A stretch of DNA of 64,000 nucleotides from Labyrinthula sp. Ha (lineage: Eukaryota; Sar; Bigyra; Labyrinthulida; Labyrinthulaceae). The notes below the pieces were generated by a model. It was not told the DNA's origin. It ran no database searches and saw only the letters and a program-made list of their open reading frames with translations. Both the position numbers and the translations under genes were made by a program. Each line of letters opens with the position of its first letter. The first letter of the stretch is position 1. Positions 23,501 through 35,743 of the stretch are shown in pieces. The DNA is taken from NCBI GenBank assembly GCA_015227615.1, contig JAALGZ010000046.1, positions 1 to 64,000 on the forward strand. The letters run 5' to 3'.

Positions 23501-26319
23501 CGAATCACCATTCCAACTTCACTAAATCTTCCGAATCTGGAACGTCAACTACTGTCTTTGAAAAACTCTTCTTTTTATGTTACCTTAGACGTCCTAAGTG
23601 GTTTTGATTTTATGCCCACGGACGCAGAAAGTAGGGAAGTATTCACATTGGTGACTCGAAGAAGCGCTTGGCGCATGAACGGATCGCCGATGAGCTGGTG
23701 CAACACACCAGCCCTCTTTCTTGATCGCATAATCAACGAAATAATAGATGATGGAGATGTCAGATTCTTTCAAGCAGAAGAAAACGGCGTAGCCGCCTGG
23801 CTTGACGATCTGCTAATATATGCCAGGACTTTTGACAAGCTACTCAATATTTTGGAAATACTCCTGCAGCGCGCTAAGGCAAAGCAAGTGCGGTTTAACT
23901 TGAGAAAATGTGGATTCGGGGAGCAGAATACAATCTGGTGTGGCCGAGAGGTTAGAGAAGGGTTGTGGAACTTTAGTCCAGTATTTTTCAAGAAGATTCT
24001 TGATATGCCCCGCCCCGAATATAGGCATCAGGCAGCTCAGTTGATGTATTTAGCCAACTGGTTGTCGCCGAATATACAATATCTAGCCGATTTACGCAAA
24101 CCATTCGCTCACTTTGCAAATCTAGGTGGCAAGAAGTTAGCACAAATAGAAAAAGAAAAGGAGTTGATCACGTGGACACCAGAGTTGGAGAAGTCTTATT
24201 CTGAATTGAAACTCACTATAGTTGAGGCGTCAAAGAGATTTTTATCCACATACGATCACAAGAAGCCATTGCTTCTATTCACTGATTCATCATCAGACAC
24301 CTGGTCTTTATCTTTATTTCAAGATGATCTAAAAAATGTTAATAATGATGTCAGAGCTTTAAGGCCTAGGCCTTTAATGTTCTTAAGTGGATCTTTTGCA
24401 AACTCCGAACTTAGATCGCACATAGCATCTAAGGAGTTATACCCTATTGTATACGCTTTCGAGCGTATTGGGTTTATGTTGCGAATTCATGCCGGAGGTA
24501 TTTTCGTATATACCGATCATAAGGCGCTATTATCTATTCTAAAAACCAAGGAGAATGAAAAACGCATTTATTGGGACCGACTTTATAGGTGGATCCTGCG
24601 TTTACAAGCTGTAGATATGGTTATATTTCATATCCCTAGCCGCGACAACTTTGTTGCTGATCTTTTAACCCGGTGGGGTAAGGAGCAGAGTACGCGAGTG
24701 GCTAGATGCACCCTCCTTTTTAACGAAAACACGGAATTTAGTTCAAACAAAAACGATCTTTATGAATATTCTTTGGTTCAGGAAGAAGAAGATGGTGAAA
24801 ATTACTCTCTTAATCCAACAGAAGGCCCAACAGAAAACATAGATTACTTTGATGCCTCTCATTTTAGTCAGGAATATGAATACGAAGCCCTGAAAGTCAG
24901 AAGGATCGGAGAAAATATCTCAAAGAAAGGGGAGAAAAGACAAGAGGATCTCCACTTTAAGGATGTTTTGGAAGCTTCGGTGACCTCGACGTTGGAAGAG
25001 CTGCGAGACGATATTTTTAAGGAGCACATCTCATTTCTGTCTCCGTTTTATCCAAATGGAAAGTGGGAAAATATCAATCTAAAGAAGATCAAGAAGCATC
25101 AGCAGAAGTTGACCATTGAATTTAGAGAAAAATGTGAAGATAAAGATAGAGTTCCCTATTTCCGAAATAAGATCGTTATTCCTCGCAGTCTATTGGTGAT
25201 ATACATAGTAACGAATCATATTATGCGCTGCCATCCGAGCAAGAATGCTGAAATTAAATACTTGGACACTGTGTATTTAGAGGGAATCACTAAGAAGGAT
25301 CTGAAGTCACTCTTCGTGCTATTTCGTGGACGATGCTTACACTGTCAAAGAGGCCCAAGACTTCTTAGAAGACCATTACACGTTACAAAAATGGCTTCTA
25401 GATCACGCGAAGTGCTGGGAGCCGACTACCTTTATATAAATTCCACGGGATATATTTTAACTATAGTGGATTCAGTGACCCGGAAAGTGCAAATGACATA
25501 TGCGCAGTCACCGACAGCAGAGGATATGGCGTTGGCTTTAGAGAAGTGGAGAGCTGATTTTGGCTTCGCCGAGATGTTCACCATTGTGACTGATAATGGA
25601 TCCCATTTTTCAAATTCATTGTTGCAAGATTTAGCAAAGAAAATAGGCTTCGAACAGTATTTCACGGTGGCTTATAGCCCGTGGACTAATGGTTCAATCG
25701 AAGTCCTAAACTCTCTTATCTTGAAATATATCAGATCATTAGTGTCGCAGTTCGGCTTGCATGAAAGCGAGTGGCCTCATTTAATTCCCTTGGTGACCTA
25801 TATCTTAAACAACAAAGAGATGCCGTCTAGAGGGGGAAAACTGCCAACGAGTTGTTTCTATATTTTAGGCCAGCGGTATCTTTATTTGAAAAGGACTTAA
25901 AATTCTATAGCATACGGATTAAGGATCGCTTTTATTCGCCAAAGAATATTCAAGATATGATTTCAGAGGTTGAGAAGATAGAAGAGGCCTTAGCTGGCTT
26001 ACAACAAAAAGCATATACAATTACTAAATTCAAAAGAGAACTGGAGAATCAAAATAAAAATAAATCTTATGGTTTATTTGTCAATTACGCTCCAGGAGAC
26101 TATGTTTTAATTGCTGAAGAGGGAACACAAAATGCGAATGAAAAAACAAAATTAGCATGGCTAGGCCCTTACCAAGTGGTTGAGGTTATCTCTACGAATG
26201 TATACCAAGTAGAGTCAATTACGGGTAAGTTGCGCATAGTTCATGGCTCTCGCATGTGGTTCTATTCACATCAAAAACCTCTTGGAGGGGAAAAACTAAA
26301 GTCACTGTTTATTCATAAT

Positions 26320-26500
26320 TTCGCTCAGTTGGAAGTTGAGAAGATTCTACAGATAAAAACTGTTGGAAGTAGAAATCCTCAATATAAATTAAAAGTTAGA
26401 TGGTTAGGGTTCTCGTCCAAGTCAGACACTTGGGAGCCCCTTATTATTCTCTATCAAGATATTCCAGTTATGGTGCGCCGTTTCATTGAAAAGTCTATTC
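26320..26500 (+). mobile_element. Chromodomain of the chromovirus integrase region
   Basis: LEVEKILQIKTVG, then YKLKVRWLGFSSKSDTWEP: the KVRWLGF and DTWEP pattern is the chromodomain signature. It follows integrase and a GPY/F-like WLGPYQVVEVI module, the order that defines chromoviruses. In known chromoviruses this domain binds methylated histone H3 and guides integration to heterochromatin; that role here is inference. Confidence 0.85.
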
Positions 26501-26849
26501 ACGATGAAGATTTCAAGGTGTATTTATTTAACTATCTTGGAGACATTGATAGAAAGAAGTTTCAGAAGAAGCAAAATCGTGTTCTGAGATTAAATCGAAT
26601 ATCAAAGAAGCAAGTTTATAAGGTCGAAAACTACACATTAATTCAAACTGGAAATACATTAGGCCGGTTTCCTCAAGAAAAGAAGGTACTTAACGCGCTG
26701 GTTATGAAGTTTGGACTTGGAAATTATTCCCTTTACAAGGCTTTTCCTCATCTGCCTTTTCGTAGCCGTCAGCAATTATCTACGCAGATCCAAAAGAGTA
26801 TTAACCTTCAGTCTATAGGGATATTTCATGATCTGTGATTTAGTTTAAT

Positions 26850-27400
26850 GGATGCAAAGAAGTTTTTAAAAGACCATTTCCGTATCTTTACCTTTCATAG
26901 AAATTTGCCGGGTCGGTTCAACACGTATGCTGAGAAGGATCAAAGGGTCAAATTATTCAAAGCGGAAGTGGTAACAAGTTTGGATCCAGCAGACATTAGC
27001 ATACCTTATTTCAGAAGGTTGGAAGATCCTCGTCATTTAAAGCTGCTAGAAGAAGAATTCCATTTGGATGTGTGCAAAGAGTTTTTGTTGGAACATGGTA
27101 TCACATCTACAGAAGAATTGAAGAGAATGAGATTAAGCTGTTCACAGGATGTGGTGGATATATTTCTATCCTGTAAAGATCTCTTGGACAACTTTGTGGA
27201 TTTCATTCGAGGTGAACTTAGTATCTGGCAGACTTTATCCCGGTTTTATTGTTATGTTCAGTCGATGGAGACGATTCCTAAACCTTATTTTAATGACAAT
27301 GAAGTGGAGACCTTCAACGGGGATTCTGGATTGCTTTCTGTGACCATAGCTTCGCCTGGAATTGTTCAGCTTACTTATTTTCAGGGCATAGATGATCTGA
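26850..27400 (+). mobile_element. Unrecognised coding segment between chromodomain and methyltransferase
   Basis: Part of the chromovirus fossil. It encodes roughly 180 residues of ordinary protein-like composition (FKAEVVTSLDPADIS, EEFHLDVCKEFLLEHGI, GELSIWQTLSRFYCYV) with no motif I recognise, no zinc ligands and no membrane segment. Position suggests it may be the N-terminal part of the methyltransferase module or a separate accessory protein. Its presence inside the LTRs, with codon composition like the rest of the element, indicates it belongs to the element rather than to a host gene. Confidence 0.6.
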
Positions 27401-27499
27401 AGCTGTTAGTCGAATAACATGGTGGCAACAAATTTAAGTTTCCTGAAAGACAAGCTTATTTCTATGTGGAACCTTTAGATGATATTCCCTATTTATCTG

Positions 27500-28130
27500 A
27501 CATTTTTACTTTATCTCTGCTGAATCCTTGTTCTAAAGCAAACGTTTTCAATCTTGTACTTTTAGATCCTCCATGGCGAATTGGCACTGGTGATCCAACG
27601 CGTGGAGTTCACCTGCCTTACCCGACGCTTTCATTTGAGGAATTCTCGACGTTAAACTTGCCCATAGCGAACCTTTCTTTTGGCGGATTTCTATTCATCT
27701 GGGTTACCAATTCAGGTTATTGGCCTACTCTCCAATGGTGCAAGACACAGCATTACTACCTCATCGATACGATTTCCTGGATCAAAATGCATGGATCTGG
27801 AAGACTTAGAAAGAGCATTGGATATTTGCTACAACATTCGCATGAGACCTGTTTAGTTTTTGAACGAAGAAATGAAGCTGATGTAGAATATGCGGATATC
27901 TTTAATGAAATAGAGTTTCATTCGCTTAGAAATTATTTTGTTACTCAACCGACGACACCGTCTACAAAACCAGAGGAATTTTATTTGATCTTGGAAACGC
28001 TTTTTCCAATCTCGAACAAGTTGGAATTATTTGGTAGACATAATAATGTTCGCCCTTCTTGGACGACATGTGGTTTGGACCTTTTACCTGAAGTTTACTG
28101 TCTCTATACTTCTATAGGACCAGAGACGGA
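27500..28130 (+). mobile_element. MT-A70 family (METTL3/14/4-like) adenine methyltransferase domain inside the chromovirus
   Basis: The DPPW motif (LLDPPWRIG, 27565-27576 for the four residues) is the catalytic and SAM-binding signature of MT-A70 N6-adenine methyltransferases. Family features follow in order: LPYPTLSFEEFSTL (LPYGTMSDDEM in METTL3), GGFLFIWVTN (GFLFLWVTG), DTISWIKMH (EIIWVKTN), HETCLVFERR (KEHCLVGVKG), KPEEFYLILE (KPDEIYGMIE) and KLELFGRHNNVRPSWTTCG (KIELFGRPHNVQPNWITLG). The correspondence runs through the whole catalytic domain, so identification is secure. MT-A70 enzymes methylate adenine in mRNA, snRNA or DNA depending on subfamily; the substrate here is unknown. It lies between the chromodomain region and the 3' LTR, so it is cargo of the element. 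A host-gene origin by capture is inferred. Confidence 0.92.
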
Positions 28131-28147
28131 GTCTTAAGTCGGGGGGA

Positions 28148-28370
28148 TGTCCTTCCCATAAGGACCACACATGTATCCTATCCGGGCATTGGAACAGTTA
28201 TCTAGGCTTTGGAACACTTTATTGGGCACTGCTATAAATAAGTCCTAGTATGACGTGGCGGCTTGGATATGTTACCAGCTCTCTGTAATAGTTTGTAAAT
28301 AATATACTTAATCGTTAAATTGAAGGAATCGAGTTCAGTAAGTTTCAAAATCTTATCCTAGGTAGAAACA
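28148..28370 (+). repeat. 3' LTR of the chromovirus
   Basis: 223 bp, one difference from the 5' LTR. The G-rich polypurine tract lies directly in front and the copia sequence resumes directly after, starting with the GAGT duplication. Confidence 0.95.
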
Positions 28371-29833
28371 GAGTGTAAGTTCATCTTGAGAAGCAAAATT
28401 CCACCCAATATAAAAACCTTCAGACTGATAGAAATATTCAACGTGAAGCACGATAATATAGTCATGAAAGATATATGTAAAGTCAGATTTGCTGCGGATG
28501 GAAAGAGAACATTTGTCAACGCGTCTCTTTATTCACCAGTTTCGAATAAAGAAGTCATCCGATTATTCTTGTACTTTGTAAAGTCAAATCAGCTCACAAC
28601 TACTCAATTAGATATTTCCAACGCATTTCTAAACGCTTATGTAGATGACACAAACTACTTTGAACTTCCGCTAAAAGATAAAAGAAAAAGAAAGGATTAT
28701 GTATGGGCAACAAGAAAAGCGATATATAGACTCAAAAAGTCCTCGAGAGCTTGGTATCTGGACCTCGATAGCACCCTTAGATCAATAGGCTTCGAATCAT
28801 GCGTCGTGGAAATGACTTTATATCGTCTGAAGGACGAGTCAGGGGCACTCGCATATTTACTCATTTATGTCGACGACATTTTACTTTGTTTTAAAGACAA
28901 AAGAATTGGTAATGCAATATTGAAAAAGCTGAAGGAAACTTACGATATTAAACAATCAAATGATACCAGTATTTTCGTGGGATTCGAGATCCACGATATT
29001 AAAGAAGGTACTCTAATTAATTTGAAGAAATACATCGAAACTTTAACGAGTGTTTTTGAGACCTCTACAAATGACCAAGAAAAGACGCTGCACATTCCAG
29101 GAGAATATCTATACAAAGATGAGGAGAAATTAGATCCCAAACTTTACCAGCAGATTGTGGGATATCTTATATACGTATCTGAAATATGCAGACCCGACGT
29201 CGCATATATTGTCAACCGACTTTCGGTTTTCATGAACTGTCCATCGAGAATACATTTGAAAGCAGCGAAGAGAGTATTAACTTATCTATATAATACCAGA
29301 AATAGAGGTCTATTAATCAGAAAGAATGAACCAAAATGGATCTTCACTATTCAAGCCGATGCATCATGGCAAAACGTGTCAGGCGATTATTCGTCCATCG
29401 ACGGACACATAATCTTTATTAGTGGTTTCGCTGTATCCTGGAGAACCAGAAAACAAAGAACAGTTGCACTATCTACCGCAGAAGCAGAAGGAGTTATAGT
29501 TGCAAGATCTCTTAGTAGCATGGAGTGGCTGAACACGATGTGAATCTTCATGAATGTGAAGCCGAAGAAAGTAGAAGTATACACAGATAGCCTCTCATGC
29601 AAAAAGTTAATGGATGGACAATCCATTAGCTTTAGAACAAGACACATGGCCGCGAAACATTTCTACTCGAGGATGATAATAAGAAAAAGAAGATGGAAGT
29701 TGTTATTCATTAGAGGTTCGGATAACGATGCAGAAATTTTCACGAAACCAGTAAGCAGACAAGTTTATATTAGAGCAGTAGAAAATATGACCTGGGAACC
29801 GGGGAGAAGAGAGGAGAAAAGAAGCGGGGATAA

Positions 29834-29974
29834 TGACAAGAAGACGTTTGGGAACTAACCAGAGGGTAGTGTAGGTATTTCTAGACCGTAATGTTAATAC
29901 AGTACACGGTAATAAGTACAAAACCTAAACGTTAAAACCAACAAATAATATATTTACGAAATAATAAGTTAACA
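29834..29974 (+). repeat. 3' LTR of copia element 1
   Basis: 141 bp, TG...CA, followed by ATTTC (29975-29979), the matching target duplication. Preceded by a purine-rich tract from about 29,803. Confidence 0.93.
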
Positions 29975-29979
29975 ATTTC

Positions 29980-32900
29980 TTAGTTCAAGTTATTCATTGA
30001 TAGTTTGGGCTCCAGTTTAAACAACCTTGTCGCAAGATTTTCACTCCCAAATTTGTATCGGCAACCCTTTTTCCTTTTCTACAAGTGCGACTGTGTCAAC
30101 ATCAATATTTATATATACCTATTGAACCTGTTGTTGTAGATTTTCAAAATATAAATACAGGCTATTTGTATTCTTTCAGCTTATAAGCGAGGATTTTTTG
30201 TCTTTGCATTATTCTTAAGAGCTAAATAAAAAGTAAAAATATGTAAATTAGGAACATATGGGAATAACAGTATGATTCCAGCAAAAGCAATATGTCCTAC
30301 TGCCTAAGGAAGACCTAGTTTCTTTGTTAACTTTATATTTTCTTGATCTGTTATCTGTACAATGAAAATATTCCGGATCATGTGTGTAATATTTACTCTG
30401 ATCTTCAAACATAGTTTAATAAGTGAAAAAAATTTTGGCATATTTCTTTCCTATTATAACTAAAGAGGTTTATTATGTTGAGAGAACACTACCTACAAGG
30501 CTCCAGGCATAAATTTATTATAAACAAAGCTTAAATGCTTTTCTGCGCGCTCTATAAGAAAATAAGTGGTATCAACTAGTAAAGATTAAGTTCGATGTGC
30601 ATTTCGTTTACCGAACGAGGTTTCTTCAGCAGTTGAGCCAGTACAAAAACAGTAGAAGTAGATATGTAAAAGGCCTTTATAGCGACGCTTCAACCGAGCT
30701 TTTTCATGCTTATACCACATTTTTTGGTACTACGGGGAAAACTTTGAATTTACACCAAGAAATTTCATAAAGAACCATTGTTTAGCAAAAAAAAACACTT
30801 ACGTATTCATTTAATATTAAAATATAATTATTCTCTACTATTCATTGAGCATATTCCTTGACTAATTTTTGTTGTGATTCTTTATTCCTTTTGTACTATT
30901 TGATTTTGCTTAATTGCCCAAAATGATTATATATTTATAAAGTTCCGATATTTGAATTTTCAAAATCTAACCTTATTGGTTGCGTTTTTATTCGGTTGTT
31001 GAAACTAAGTTACTTTTTTGTGTTTTCATTAGTATTTTTTTCATTTGATAGGGTGATGGATCCAACTTTGCTAGCATTCTTGCTCTCACATCTTTTTTAT
31101 GTTCTGATCCCTGAACACATCGATGTGCTAATCCATTTGAAGCCCAACCATCTACAACAATTATTTGATCATTTTTAATACCATAAGTATAAAATATTGT
31201 AGCAGCTGTGTTCCTGGAGCTGTTGTGTATGTTTATCTTGATCTAGACCATTAAAAATCGCTTTCTTTCCTAAAGTTTAAAACCTCATTTTGCTTCTTCT
31301 ATGTCTTACAACCTTCTTGAATCACTCTGCATATCTTGGATTTAAGTGCTAGTATCCTTCTCTCTTGAGCGTAACTAGTTGTGATATATATATATGAGAA
31401 ATATAAATGAGAAATAATGATTCAAAATTTGAATTATTAGGAGTCATAAAATTTCTTTAATAAGAACTGTGTAAATTATGAATATATAACTCAATTATAT
31501 TATATTGAGTTATTTCTTGAAATATTCTTATTTAGATTGTCTCAATATATTATTCATAAAACCAATTAAAATAAATCCGAAAGGAAAAAGAAAGTTTAAA
31601 ATATAATAATTCTTGTTATATTTAAAAGAGTGTATTGTCATTTAAAGAACAAAATGGAACAATATTTGAATTATATAACTTCATTAAATAACATTATAGA
31701 AACATTATTTTAATGTTATTAAAGGATTAATGAAAAAATACAAACAAACAACGAAGAGTTTAAATAAAATATATAAATGTTCCTTAGTAGCAAGAACACT
31801 AATACCTTGTGAAGTAACTCAGTCTCTTAACAACATACGAAACAGAGTTTCGAACGTGCTGAAAGAGTTGTACCCAAGTTAATAAAATAAACCTGGGAAA
31901 CAATCCAAAATACTTCTCTTGTCGTGGGTAAGATATGTATACAACGACACATTTATAAAAGAAGATTACTAATAAGCCCAAGAATAAATCTAGATATATT
32001 CAATCTCTTCGGGTTTTGCTCTAAATTTTGCCTGTTTTGTAAGACCTGGTCCTAACACTTCAATCAGTGTTTGCTAAAGCTTCAGTTGAGGCCATTAACA
32101 GTCCGCAGCAAGATCAAACTGCTGACCATTGTCAAAGGGCAATCTACATCCGTAAATATATACAAATGGAAGCATAAGAAGTGTTGAGCAAAAAACAATG
32201 ACAGCCTTTGAGTTTTACCAATTCAGCGATAGGAACAGCTTTAACAACTTAACTCTATCTGCTGGAGTTTCTTGTTCTTAGGTGATACTTCTGACGTTAT
32301 TTTCAACATGGAACTTAAGCTTAGAACTATGAAAACATATTCATAGGCCACATGAGGGCATCAGATGGATAAGAGAACCCAGGTACAACAAAACAATGAC
32401 TCAGTCGGTTGGGTACTTGGAGCTCAATTGAAGAGTATGGGGTGACATTACGGAAAAGAGTCCACCTGTGTTATTTGACTAAAGAATCTCTATTACTTAT
32501 TTCCTATTCAACCATTATTCTTTCTAAACTACAAGGAGTGTTTTGCACAGCCACGGACGACAAGCATCTGTCGATTTTTAAATGTTAGAGTTACGTTTTG
32601 ACAATACCATCATAGCTATTCTAATAGGGTAAACCCGGTGTCCCGGGAACAAGGATTCAGCTTTATCGCTCTTGCAGTTACAAAGCATTTAATATTGCCT
32701 CGAAATAGCAATATTTCTTCAAGAGAAGAGTCGCATTCGCTACCTGTCAGGCGTTTGAATAGAATCAATCTCTTGGTATATTGTGCTGTGGTGTTATTTA
32801 GGATTAACTTGGTACTTCACAGTAATCAACTCCTACTACGGCAATAAGAGTTACTCGTTATCAGTTGTTGTTTACAACTTAGTATGTTTTCTCCTTTCCG

Positions 32901-35743
32901 TTGATCTTACTGAAAGCCTCCTACACTTAATATTCATTTTTCGAAAGTTTTAGTTTCATTTATTTAGGGAACCATAGTCTGGATATAGCTTACCTAGAAC
33001 AGACTTTGAACGTAAGCTTCACCTCTAAGTTTTCTGCTTTTCCCTTGACAGTAGGGAGCATTCTTCTGAATTAATGAGTAACAGGAGTGAAATAAAAAGG
33101 ATTAGACTAAGGATGGCAACTCCTAGAACAAAATGGATAAGGAATTTACAAAGAAATGACTCATCAGGGTGTATGAAAGGTTCTTCAAGACGAAGCTAGT
33201 TTTGTATTCTTGTCAATAACTCCAACTACACAGCTATTACAACAGTCTCATGTTAATAATAGGATTGATAAACTATTATGCGAAAGTAGTGCTTGCAGAT
33301 ACCGCTCATACAAGCATTTCCTTCTGATAAGGTTGTTTCTGTAAATTGCCCTGGAATATATTAAACTTCCGCATAGTGTCAATTTGAATAAAATTTTCGT
33401 TTAACATATGTTTCAATTATAGTTAGCTCTTCTGTGTACCAAGTTCTTGAACCTGTGTTTTTATTCCAAATATCTATTTTTTTTCGGTGCCCTCTCTCAG
33501 TAAGCTTTGACCGTAGTGAATCAATTTTCATCAGCTAAATCAACGGCGAGCCTTTTTGCCTTTATAAATTCATAAAGAAAACAACTAAGCATCTCTTAAG
33601 GCATCAACGCATTGCAGAGAGAAGAAAACTGCTTTGGGTTTCTAAACTAAGTTGTTGCACTATTGTGCGGCTTCTCTGCTAAGCCCGCATTACCGAGAAC
33701 CAGAGTACAGCTCCACTTACATCAAAGTTACATGTTCTGATATGCGGTATTCACACACCTTTCCTTCTCGTAGATATGGTTTCCCTTGTTGCTCGAGGTA
33801 ATATACATAATTTGTGCCTAAAGTTTGAGGAAGTTTAACGATTGAGTCTACTGTAGACTTTTTATACGGTTCTTTACTCTTCGACATGATCCTGGGATAC
33901 GTATGTTTAGTATTAATACTCCAAGTGACCATTTATTCTATTCTACATGCAAATCCAAGCAAAAAAGTTTTCTTTTGCATTTATTATTCTACGATCAAAT
34001 GTTTGGGCTTTTAAAGAACACCTCAATGTGGTCGCTAAATCAATATTTTGATGATATGGGAAAAGAGATAAATACCGTATAATGGCTACTAAAATAGGAT
34101 TACTTACTATTACTGATCAAAAGTTGAATGTATGTCTCTAATGGCATGTTACCACAGGTTATATAATCTAATTTATCAATTAAAGTTCGTGATTAGTGAG
34201 ATTATTCAATAGAAGAATCTAAAATCAAGGTTAATTGTTTGAGAGCACGGTTACAATAGGTGCAAGGGTTTCTCGAAAAGCAGGTTTCTTTACATATTAA
34301 AAATTACATATTAAGGTTTTGTTTTGATACAACCGAAAACCAGTCTACATATTTTTCGCTTTTTTCATCATATAGTTCTCAGCAGTAATATGTTTTACTA
34401 ATATCTTTTACTAATATTTTAGAATATTGTCATTTGTAATATATCCTTTTAAAGTAACAGAAGAAATAGTAAGCAAAGTGCATATACATTATTTAAACCT
34501 AATCACAGCTATATTTGACCTCTGGGAAGATATAGCAAGCTCATAACTTGAAAACCTAGTAGGCAAGGCATTCTATTAACAAGTTAGTTGAGATACAAGT
34601 TCTAGTTAACTTCATTATTTATTCTTAAATTGAAAGCAACCACATCACAATTTCATGTACAAAAAGAATATGAAGCTAATTTCTTGTTGAAAATTAATAA
34701 GAAGAAGAGAAATAGATTAAGAATAAGTGTTCATAAATGAAGTTACTCAAAATACGTTCAACTGAACCAGTACTGAAATATTGTTTCTCATCTTAGAAAG
34801 TTTATTCTCTTGTTGAAATAGAAGATGTACTAATATATCTTGACTCGAGATAGTTTCACACAAAACTTATTTTTTTTTGATCTCGATTCTGCTTAAGTAA
34901 ACCATATTTTGTTTTAGGCGACATTGATTATTTTATTTTTTTTCTCTGCGATCTGGATAATTTTCAAGGTTTGATACGTTTTGAACACTTATGATATAGG
35001 CCAGTTAGATCGAGACTTATTTTAACTGAAACATAAGTTGCTTATTTGTAGAGAAATATTTTTTTGCGGCAATATACTAAAACTACTATTGTTAGGTACT
35101 GGGGTTAATAATATTGAATTCTTTCCCATTATATGAAAAAAAAAACTCGGTTTCATAGAAAAATAATGTAAAACAACGATATTTAAAAAATTGAGGATAT
35201 ATTATTAGTGGGATGCAAAATGATTATGTATTTTGCATTTGGTAAGACTAATTTTGAGCTAGAACATAGTTGTCTTGTGGCTCTGATTATGCAAGCTTTT
35301 TAGAGACTAGCATGGTATTTTATATATATACTTAAACTTTATCTATGCAAATGGCTATCTATTAACAAGATATGAAATTTGGAGCGGAGAGATCTTCAAA
35401 CTATGTGTCTAATCTATGTTTAAGCATACTCAAATAATACATTTTATCTACTGCACATGTCATTGCGAGATGATTTCTAGACTAAAAGACAATTGATCAG
35501 AAATATAAAGATGACAAACATCTCTTCTTTAGTGATTCTTCCAAAACATCATTATCATTGAATTACTTATGTTAAGACGAATGTTAATATTAGATTCGTG
35601 TAATTCAAAATGATTTTTCTTATTAACGTTAACGTTCCAATAATAACAATGTTTAATTAATTTGATTTTTTAAATGATAATTTTTACACAAATAAATTTT
35701 GGGCAATTACTTTTTGTACTAAAAGTACAAAAAAAACAAAAAA
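29980..35743. other. Long AT-rich intergenic spacer
   Basis: Nearly 5.8 kb with no gene I can support. The 12-mer ATTGCCCAAAAT occurs at 30913-30924, and its exact reverse complement ATTTTGGGCAAT at 35696-35707, which is 37 bases before the start codon of the Roco gene and probably part of its promoter. A few protein-like scraps are too short to name. Confidence 0.55.

Larger units (their letters stand above)
20355..28370 (+). mobile_element. Ty3/gypsy chromovirus carrying an MT-A70 methyltransferase domain
   Basis: An 8,016-bp element inserted in the same orientation between the integrase and reverse-transcriptase parts of the copia element. LTRs of 223 bp (20355-20577 and 28148-28370) differ at one position, so it is young and younger than its host element. 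The short flanking duplication appears to be GAGT (20351-20354, 28371-28374). Parts: gag (about 20,600-21,950), protease (about 22,030-22,290, LADTGADRNI), reverse transcriptase (about 23,150-24,100), RNase H (about 24,230-24,700), integrase with a CHC-type zinc region and TDNGSHF (about 25,150-25,870), GPY/F-like module (about 26,080-26,280), chromodomain (about 26,320-26,500), an unrecognised segment (about 26,850-27,400) and the MT-A70 domain (about 27,500-28,130). A G-rich tract (about 28,140-28,147) precedes the 3' LTR. The interior is broken in roughly half a dozen places. Confidence 0.93.
17509..29974 (+). mobile_element. Ty1/copia LTR retrotransposon (host of a nested chromovirus)
   Basis: A complete-length but broken element. 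It is bounded by 141-bp LTRs (17509-17649 and 29834-29974) that start TG, end CA and differ at two positions, and it is flanked by the target duplication ATTTC (17504-17508, 29975-29979). Parts in copia order: gag with CCHC-like knuckles (about 17,680-18,450), protease (about 18,700-18,900, FYIDSG), integrase (about 19,080-19,850), then, after the nested element, reverse transcriptase (about 28,390-29,150, LIYVDDILL) and RNase H (about 29,330-29,750). A purine-rich tract precedes the 3' LTR. LTR identity of about 98.6% indicates a young insertion. The interior has about five interruptions besides the inserted chromovirus. Confidence 0.93.

Noticed and set aside
32080-32160. Minus-strand DNGQQF-like stretch resembling integrase
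   Set aside because: Only a few residues match, with no flanking integrase or LTR sequence; too short to support.
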